DNA from: Citrobacter amalonaticus
GTDB taxonomy: Bacteria; Pseudomonadota; Gammaproteobacteria; Enterobacterales; Enterobacteriaceae
Reading direction: 5' to 3'
Assembly (NCBI RefSeq): GCF_002918555.1
Contig: NZ_PQMB01000002.1
Span: 659,169 to 723,168 of the forward strand
DNA length: 64,000 nucleotides
This document shows positions 58,714-64,000 of this stretch, in pieces. The notes beneath the pieces were generated by a model. The model worked only from the letters and a program-made list of their open reading frames with translations. It had not been told where the DNA came from and ran no database searches. How positions within the stretch are numbered: the first letter of the stretch is position 1; every line of letters starts with the position of its first letter. The translations under genes were made by a program, and so were the position numbers.

Positions 58714-60078
58714 TTACTGTGCGGGCGTGATTCTGCGTGGGCGGCGCGGCGGGCGCGGTTTATCGCCTGCCGGTTTACCTTCGCTACTGCGCGGTTTGGC
58801 TTTTGGCGCTCCGCCATCCTGCCGACGCGGCTGCTGAGCGCGACCAGCGCTCTGTCCTTGTGACTGTCCGCGGCCACGACCGCCGCCGCCACCACCGCGC
58901 TGCTGACGACCATTCTGAATCGGCTCCGCTTTGATGGACGGATCCGGCTCATAGCCCGGCGTAGTGATACGCGGGATCTCTTTTTTCAGCAGCTTCTCGA
59001 TATCACGCAGCAGTTTGTGCTCATCCACGCAAACCAGCGACAGCGCTTCACCGGTCGCGGCAGCACGACCGGTACGTCCGATACGGTGAACGTAGTCTTC
59101 CGGCACGTTCGGCAGCTCATAGTTCACCACGTGCGGTAGCTCTTCGATGTCCAGCCCACGCGCAGCGATGTCAGTTGCCACCAGCACGCGAATATCGCCG
59201 GATTTAAAATCAGCCAGCGCACGGGTGCGCGCCCCCTGGCTTTTATTGCCGTGGATCGCCGCACTGCGAATACCGTCTTTATTCAGCTGTTCCGCCAGAT
59301 GGTTAGCCCCGTGTTTGGTGCGGGTGAAGACCAGCACCTGCTGCCAGTTACCTTTGCCAATCATCTGTGACAGCAGTTCGCGTTTGCGTTTCTTATCAAC
59401 GAAATGAACGTGCTGCGTCACCTGCTCAGAGGCCGTGTTACGGCGTGCCACTTCGATTTCCAGCGGATTATGCAGCAGCTTTTCGGCAAGCGCTTTAATC
59501 TCATCGGAGAAGGTTGCTGAGAACAGCAGGTTCTGCCGTTTTGCCGGCAGCTTAGCCAGTACGCGACGGATGTCATGGATAAAGCCCATATCAAGCATAC
59601 GATCCGCTTCATCCAGCACCAGAATTTCAACCTGGTCCAGCTTCACTGCATTCTGATGTTCCAGATCCAGCAAACGGCCCGGCGTTGCCACCAGCACATC
59701 CACGCCGCTTCGCAGTTTCATCATCTGCGGGTTAATGCTCACGCCGCCAAATACGACCAGCGAGCGAATGTTCAGATATTTGCTGTAATCACGAACGTTC
59801 TCACCAATCTGCGCCGCCAGTTCGCGGGTCGGGGTGAGGATCAGCGCACGCACCGGGCGGCGGCCTTTGGCATGCGGCTGTTGGCTAATAAGGTGTTGTA
59901 ACAACGGCAACGTAAAACCGGCGGTTTTACCGGTCCCCGTCTGGGCGCTGGCCATCAGGTCACGGCCTTCCAGCACCGCAGGAATCGCCTGCTGCTGAAT
60001 AGGGGTAGGTTCACGGTAACCCTGCTCGGCAACGGCGCGCAGGATATCAGGGCTTAACCCCAGGGAATCAAAAGACAT
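58714..60078 (-). CDS. rhlE: ATP-dependent RNA helicase RhlE
   Basis: RhlE is a DEAD-box RNA helicase involved in ribosome maturation and RNA turnover. The 454-residue protein shows the motifs in order: Q motif [51 protein letters not shown] and [11 protein letters not shown]. The last 80 residues are a low-complexity Gly/Arg/Gln-rich tail. It is divergent from cecR. In E. coli CecR represses both its own operon and rhlE. Confidence 0.96.
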   Translation of the reverse strand: MSFDSLGLSPDILRAVAEQGYREPTPIQQQAIPAVLEGRDLMASAQTGTGKTAGFTLPLLQHLISQQPHAKGRRPVRALILTPTRELAAQIGENVRDYSKYLNIRSLVVFGGVSINPQMMKLRSGVDVLVATPGRLLDLEHQNAVKLDQVEILVLDEADRMLDMGFIHDIRRVLAKLPAKRQNLLFSATFSDEIKALAEKLLHNPLEIEVARRNTASEQVTQHVHFVDKKRKRELLSQMIGKGNWQQVLVFTRTKHGANHLAEQLNKDGIRSAAIHGNKSQGARTRALADFKSGDIRVLVATDIAARGLDIEELPHVVNYELPNVPEDYVHRIGRTGRAAATGEALSLVCVDEHKLLRDIEKLLKKEIPRITTPGYEPDPSIKAEPIQNGRQQRGGGGGGRGRGQSQGQSAGRAQQPRRQDGGAPKAKPRSSEGKPAGDKPRPPRRPRRITPAQ

Positions 60079-60227
60079 AACTACTCCGAACCGCCCCGAC
60101 CGTTCCCGGTGTAGTTTTCAGGGAGATACTGAAAATGGAAATGACACAAACCACACTGTCATGAAGAGGCGGAGTGTAGCAGTTTTTGTGACACGGCGCA
60201 TATACCCCTCATGCTTTAAGCCACAGA

Positions 60228-60312
60228 TGCGCTGGCTTTTTACCCGGCCCCTCTCCGCGCCTCGCCCCTGCGGGGCCGACTTCCTGCCACTCGAATTATT
60301 TAGCGCCTGAAT
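60228..60312. repeat. Degenerate ERIC-like repeat upstream of cecR
   Basis: GCTGGCTTTTTACCCGGCCC matches the repeat at 1320-1480 (TTGGCTTTGTTACCCGGCCC), and the other end is GCCACTCGAATTATTTAGCG. The centre holds a GCCCCTGCGGGGC hairpin. It is a partial member of the same family. Confidence 0.5.
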
Positions 60313-60377
60313 CATCCCGAAAGATGGAAAAAGTAAAATAATCGACCAGACTGGACAAGAGTCATAATCAGTCATAA

Positions 60378-60401
60378 TCTTAATCAATCGATTGATTAAG
60401 A
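60378..60401. promoter_or_regulatory. CecR operator palindrome
   Basis: A perfect 24-bp palindrome with half-site TCTTAATCAATC, starting 37 bp upstream of the cecR start codon. TetR regulators normally bind such sites to repress their own operon. CecR is known to regulate cecR-ybhGFSR and rhlE, which flank it. Confidence 0.8.
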
Positions 60402-60414
60402 ATTAGGGTGTGTG

Positions 60415-61089
60415 ATGAATACCCCCACGACAACAGCGAAAGGCGAGCAGGCAAAAAGTCAGCTGATTGCCGCCGCGCTGGCGCAGTTTGGCGAGTATGG
60501 CCTGCATGCCACCACCCGCGATATCGCTGCTCAGGCCGGACAAAATATTGCCGCTATCACCTACTATTTTGGCTCCAAAGAGGATCTCTACCTCGCCTGC
60601 GCGCAGTGGATCGCCGATTTTATTGGCTCCCAGTTTCGCCCTCACGCCGAGGAAGCCGAACAACTGTTTGCGCAACCGGAGCCTGACCGTGCCGCCATCC
60701 GCGAGCTTATTCTGCGCGCCTGTAAAAACATGATTATGCTGTTGACCCAGGATGACACCGTCAATCTGAGCAAATTTATCTCACGCGAGCAGCTCTCTCC
60801 TACGGCAGCCTATCAGCGGGTGCACTCGCAGGTTATTGAACCATTACATAGCCATTTAACCCGGCTGATCGCCGCTTACACTGGCTGCGATGCCAGCGAT
60901 ACCCGCATGATTCTGCATACTCATGCCCTGCTGGGCGAAGTTCTCGCATTCCGTCTTGGCAAAGAAACCATCCTGTTACGTACCGGCTGGCCGCAGTTTG
61001 ACGCAGAGAAAACAGAACTGATTTATCAAACGGTGACCTGTCATATCGATCTTATTTTGCAAGGTTTAGCGCAAAGGAGTCTGGACTGA
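60415..61089 (+). CDS. cecR: TetR-family regulator CecR (YbiH)
   Basis: CecR represses the ybhGFSR exporter and rhlE and affects sensitivity to cefoperazone and chloramphenicol. The 224-residue protein has a TetR helix-turn-helix (about residues 20-58; [29 protein letters not shown]) and a helical ligand domain. I chose ATG 60415 over the GTG at 60412. The stop overlaps the ybhG start (TGATG), placing the regulator first in the operon it controls. Confidence 0.94.
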   Translation: MNTPTTTAKGEQAKSQLIAAALAQFGEYGLHATTRDIAAQAGQNIAAITYYFGSKEDLYLACAQWIADFIGSQFRPHAEEAEQLFAQPEPDRAAIRELILRACKNMIMLLTQDDTVNLSKFISREQLSPTAAYQRVHSQVIEPLHSHLTRLIAAYTGCDASDTRMILHTHALLGEVLAFRLGKETILLRTGWPQFDAEKTELIYQTVTCHIDLILQGLAQRSLD

Positions 61090-62084
61090 TGAAAAAACCT
61101 GTCGTAATCGGACTGGCAGCAGCGGTACTGGTCGCCGTCATTGCTGGCGGCACAGGGTGGTATCAGAGTCGGCAGGATAACGGGCTGACGCTTTATGGCA
61201 ACGTGGACATCCGCACCGTTAACCTGAGTTTTCGCGTCGGCGGCCGGCTTGCCTCGCTGGCGGTGGATGAAGGCGACGCCATCAAATCCGGGCAGGTGCT
61301 GGGGATGCTCGATAAAGCCCCTTATGAAAACGCGTTGATGCAGGCCAAAGCGGGGGTTTCCGTCGCCCAGGCCCAGTATGACCTGATGCTGGCAGGCTAT
61401 CGCGATGAAGAGATTGCCCAGGCGGCGGCGGCGGTCAAACAGGCGCAGGCGGCCTATGACTACGCGCAGAACTTTTACAACCGTCAACAGGGGCTGTGGA
61501 AAAGCCGGACGATTTCTGCCAACGACCTGGAAAATGCCCGCTCATCGCGCGATCAGGCGCAGGCCACGCTGAAATCCGCCCAGGACAAATTAAGCCAGTA
61601 CCGCACCGGTAACCGCCAGCAGGATATCGCCCAGGCGAAAGCCAGTCTCGAACAGGCGCAGGCGCAGCTGGCACAGTCTGAGCTCGATTTGCAGGATACC
61701 ACGCTGCACGCCCCATCTGACGGAACGCTGCTTACCCGCGCCGTCGAGCCGGGCAGTATGCTCAGCGCCGGTAGCACCGCGCTGACGCTCTCCCTGACGC
61801 GTCCGGTCTGGGTGCGCGCTTATGTGGATGAACGTAATCTTAACCAGGCGCAGCCGGGTCGCGAAATTCTGCTCTACACCGACGGTCGTGCGGATAAGCC
61901 TTATCACGGCAAGATTGGCTTCGTCTCCCCCACCGCCGAGTTCACCCCGAAAACGGTTGAAACACCGGACCTGCGAACCGACCTCGTCTATCGTCTGCGT
62001 ATTGTGGTCACCGATGCGGATGATACGCTGCGTCAGGGGATGCCGGTGACGGTGAAATTCGACAATGAGGCAGGCCATGAATGA
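61089..62084 (+). CDS. ybhG: YbhG, membrane fusion (HlyD-type) subunit of the YbhGFSR exporter
   Basis: YbhG is a periplasmic adaptor linking the YbhFSR ABC exporter toward the cell surface. The 331-residue protein has an N-terminal membrane anchor or signal (about residues 5-25). The lipoyl half-motif [34 protein letters not shown] precedes a long alpha-helical hairpin rich in Ala/Gln (about residues 75-210), and the lipoyl and beta-barrel domains close around [10 protein letters not shown]. It overlaps cecR by one base and ybhF by 8 bp. Confidence 0.94.
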   Translation: MKKPVVIGLAAAVLVAVIAGGTGWYQSRQDNGLTLYGNVDIRTVNLSFRVGGRLASLAVDEGDAIKSGQVLGMLDKAPYENALMQAKAGVSVAQAQYDLMLAGYRDEEIAQAAAAVKQAQAAYDYAQNFYNRQQGLWKSRTISANDLENARSSRDQAQATLKSAQDKLSQYRTGNRQQDIAQAKASLEQAQAQLAQSELDLQDTTLHAPSDGTLLTRAVEPGSMLSAGSTALTLSLTRPVWVRAYVDERNLNQAQPGREILLYTDGRADKPYHGKIGFVSPTAEFTPKTVETPDLRTDLVYRLRIVVTDADDTLRQGMPVTVKFDNEAGHE

Positions 62085-63813
62085 GGCCGTTATCACGCTG
62101 AACGGGCTGGAAAAACGCTTCCCGGGGATGGATAAGCCCGCGGTCGCTCCGCTCGACTGTACCCTGCACGCGGGCTACGTGACGGGTCTGGTTGGACCGG
62201 ACGGCGCGGGGAAGACCACCCTGATGCGTATGCTGGCGGGTTTGTTAAAACCCGACGGCGGCAGCGCCACGGTCATCGGTTACGACCCCATAAAAAACGA
62301 CAGCGAGCTGCATGCGGTGCTGGGCTATATGCCGCAAAAATTCGGCCTGTATGAGGATCTCACCGTGATGGAGAACCTTAATCTGTATGCCGATTTGCGC
62401 AGCGTCACCGGCGAAGAGCGGGAGAAAACTTTCGCGCGCCTGCTTGAATTCACCGCCCTCGGTCCGTTTACCGACCGTCTGGCCGGGAAACTCTCCGGTG
62501 GGATGAAACAGAAGCTGGGGCTGGCCTGTACCCTGGTCGGCGAGCCAAAGGTTCTGCTGCTGGATGAACCCGGCGTCGGAGTTGACCCTATCTCACGACG
62601 CGAGCTGTGGCAGATGGTGCACGAACTGGCGGGTGACGGCATGCTGATTCTGTGGAGCACGTCGTATCTGGATGAAGCCGAACAGTGCCGCGATGTGCTG
62701 CTGATGAACGAAGGTGAGATTTTATATCAGGGTGAGCCCACGAAACTGACGCAGACGATGGCCGGACGCAGCTTCCTGATGAGTAGTCCGCAGGAAAATA
62801 ACCGTCGGCTGCTACAGCGGGCATTGAAATTACCGCAGGTCAGCGACGGCATGATCCAGGGGAAATCCGTAAGGCTTATCCTGAAAAAAGAGGCGACGGC
62901 AGAGGATATTCGCCGCGGCGAAGGAATGCCGGACGTTGAGATAAACGAAACCGCACCGCGTTTTGAAGATGCATTTATCGATCTGCTTGGCGGCGCGGGA
63001 ACCTCAGAGTCGCCGCTTGGCGCCATCCTGCATACGGTAGAGGGCACGCCCGGCGAGACGGTGATTGAAGCCAAAGAACTGACGAAAAAATTCGGGGACT
63101 TCGCCGCCACCGACCACGTCAACTTTGCCGTTGAGCGCGGCGAAATTTTCGGCCTGCTGGGTCCCAACGGCGCGGGCAAATCGACCACGTTTAAAATGAT
63201 GTGTGGCCTGCTGGTTCCAACATCCGGTAAGGCGCTGGTGCTGGATATGGATTTGAAGGTCAGCTCCGGCAAGGCGCGCCAGCGTCTGGGCTATATGGCG
63301 CAGAAATTTTCCCTTTACGGCAATTTGACTGTAGAACAGAACCTGCGCTTCTTCTCTGGCGTTTATGGTCTGCGGGGCCGGTCTCAGAACGAAAAAATCG
63401 AAAGGATGAGCGAGGCGTTTGGCTTAAAAAGCATTGCCTCGCACGCCACCGACGAGCTGCCGCTGGGCTTTAAACAGCGCCTGGCGCTGGCCTGCTCGCT
63501 GATGCACGAACCGGACATTCTGTTTCTCGACGAACCCACTTCGGGTGTCGATCCTATTACCCGTCGCGAGTTCTGGCTGCATATCAACAGCATGGTCGAG
63601 AAAGGGGTGACGGTGATGGTCACCACCCATTTTATGGATGAGGCGGAATATTGCGATCGCATCGGGCTGGTCTATCGCGGGAAGCTTATCGCCAGCGGCA
63701 CGCCGGACGACCTGAAAACGCAGGCTGCCGATGACAACACCCCCGACCCAACGATGGAACAAGCCTTTATCACGTTGATTAACGACTGGGATAAGGAGCA
63801 TACCCATGCCTAA
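62077..63813 (+). CDS. ybhF: YbhF, fused double ATPase of the YbhGFSR exporter
   Basis: YbhF drives the ABC-2-type exporter YbhFSR, reported in E. coli to export cations and certain drugs. The 578-residue protein has two ABC modules in tandem. The first has Walker [10 protein letters not shown], signature [12 protein letters not shown] and Walker [12 protein letters not shown]; the second has [21 protein letters not shown] and [11 protein letters not shown]. The second signature lacks the usual SGG, as in E. coli. The start is ATG 62077, overlapping the end of ybhG. Its stop lies inside the ybhS start region (8-bp overlap). Confidence 0.94.
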   Translation: MNEAVITLNGLEKRFPGMDKPAVAPLDCTLHAGYVTGLVGPDGAGKTTLMRMLAGLLKPDGGSATVIGYDPIKNDSELHAVLGYMPQKFGLYEDLTVMENLNLYADLRSVTGEEREKTFARLLEFTALGPFTDRLAGKLSGGMKQKLGLACTLVGEPKVLLLDEPGVGVDPISRRELWQMVHELAGDGMLILWSTSYLDEAEQCRDVLLMNEGEILYQGEPTKLTQTMAGRSFLMSSPQENNRRLLQRALKLPQVSDGMIQGKSVRLILKKEATAEDIRRGEGMPDVEINETAPRFEDAFIDLLGGAGTSESPLGAILHTVEGTPGETVIEAKELTKKFGDFAATDHVNFAVERGEIFGLLGPNGAGKSTTFKMMCGLLVPTSGKALVLDMDLKVSSGKARQRLGYMAQKFSLYGNLTVEQNLRFFSGVYGLRGRSQNEKIERMSEAFGLKSIASHATDELPLGFKQRLALACSLMHEPDILFLDEPTSGVDPITRREFWLHINSMVEKGVTVMVTTHFMDEAEYCDRIGLVYRGKLIASGTPDDLKTQAADDNTPDPTMEQAFITLINDWDKEHTHA

Positions 63814-64000
63814 TCGCCTGCTCTCCTGGCGTCGTGTGCGCGCCCTGTGCGTTAAGGAGACGCGGCAGATCGTCCGCGATCCCAGCAGTTGGCTGATTGC
63901 GGTGGTGATCCCCCTGCTGCTGCTGTTTATCTTTGGCTACGGCATAAACCTCGACTCCAGCAAGTTACGGGTCGGAATTTTACTGGAACAACAAAGCAAA
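63806..64000 (+). CDS. ybhS: YbhS, ABC-2 permease subunit (N-terminal fragment, cut by window)
   Basis: The first 65 codons of an ABC-2-type permease are visible: a basic cytoplasmic start ([20 protein letters not shown]), the amphipathic IVRDPSSW segment, and the first membrane helix [18 protein letters not shown]. This matches the N-terminus of E. coli YbhS (full length about 377). The ATG lies within the 3' end of ybhF. The frame is open to the window edge, and ybhR should follow beyond it. Confidence 0.93.
   Translation, partial: MPNRLLSWRRVRALCVKETRQIVRDPSSWLIAVVIPLLLLFIFGYGINLDSSKLRVGILLEQQSK

Larger units (their letters stand above)
60079..60414. other. rhlE-cecR divergent intergenic region
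   Basis: This 336-bp gap has no gene. It contains the rhlE promoter, a decayed ERIC-like repeat (60228-60312), a near-direct repeat GTCATAATC at 60361 and 60371, and the CecR palindrome (60378-60401). Confidence 0.6.

Overview
This window is chromosomal DNA from a member of the Enterobacteriaceae close to Escherichia and Salmonella. Citrobacter is my best guess, by inference. Almost every gene has an E. coli K-12 counterpart of nearly identical length and order, corresponding to the K-12 potF-to-ybhS stretch. Typical enterobacterial intergenic repeats (REP/BIME and ERIC) are present. I saw no prophage, insertion sequence, CRISPR array, rRNA or tRNA.

Layout, left to right: potF (cut by the window edge), ybjN-rimK-nfsA-ybjC, grxA, ybjM, ybjL, the small RNA gene rybB, rcdA, ybjJ-ybjI, ybjH, mdfA, ybjG, deoR, dacC and gstB (1-15214). 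Next is an accessory cassette at 15220-18760: a LacI-type repressor, a clan GH-A glycoside hydrolase and a frameshifted sugar-binding protein. It lies where K-12 has yliI. Then come bssR, rimO, the glutathione importer operon iaaA-gsiABCD, moeAB and fsaA (18866-30161). The glycyl-radical sugar locus ybiY-ybiW-ybiV-ybiU (30389-36167) follows, and three of its promoter regions share an exact 12-bp motif. A tandem ERIC array separates ybiU from ybiT. After that: a PTP-like phosphatase gene not in my recollection of K-12 here, ldtB, ybiR-mntR, mntS, opgE, ompX, rhtA, dps, glnHPQ, the mechanosensitive channel ybiO, rlmF, mcbA, ybiI, ybiJ, ybiC, ybiB, dinG, rhlE, cecR and the ybhGFS export operon, which runs off the right edge.

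Functional groups: small-molecule transport (PotF, GsiABCD, GlnHPQ, YbhGFS, MdfA, YbjJ, RhtA, YbiR); envelope maintenance (DacC, LdtB, OpgE, YbjG, OmpX, RybB, MscM); redox and stress responses (GrxA, NfsA, Dps, DinG); manganese control (MntR, MntS); and anaerobic anhydrosugar breakdown (YbiY, YbiW, FsaA). Relative to K-12, yliI, yliEF, ybiX-fiu and ybiA appear to be missing from their usual positions. That comparison is from memory, not from a search.

The points most worth checking are the shared motif TTTCGAATGAAA around the ybiYWVU locus, the LacI-glycosidase-binding-protein cassette with its 7-G frameshift, and the tandem ERIC array that fills the ybiU-ybiT gap.
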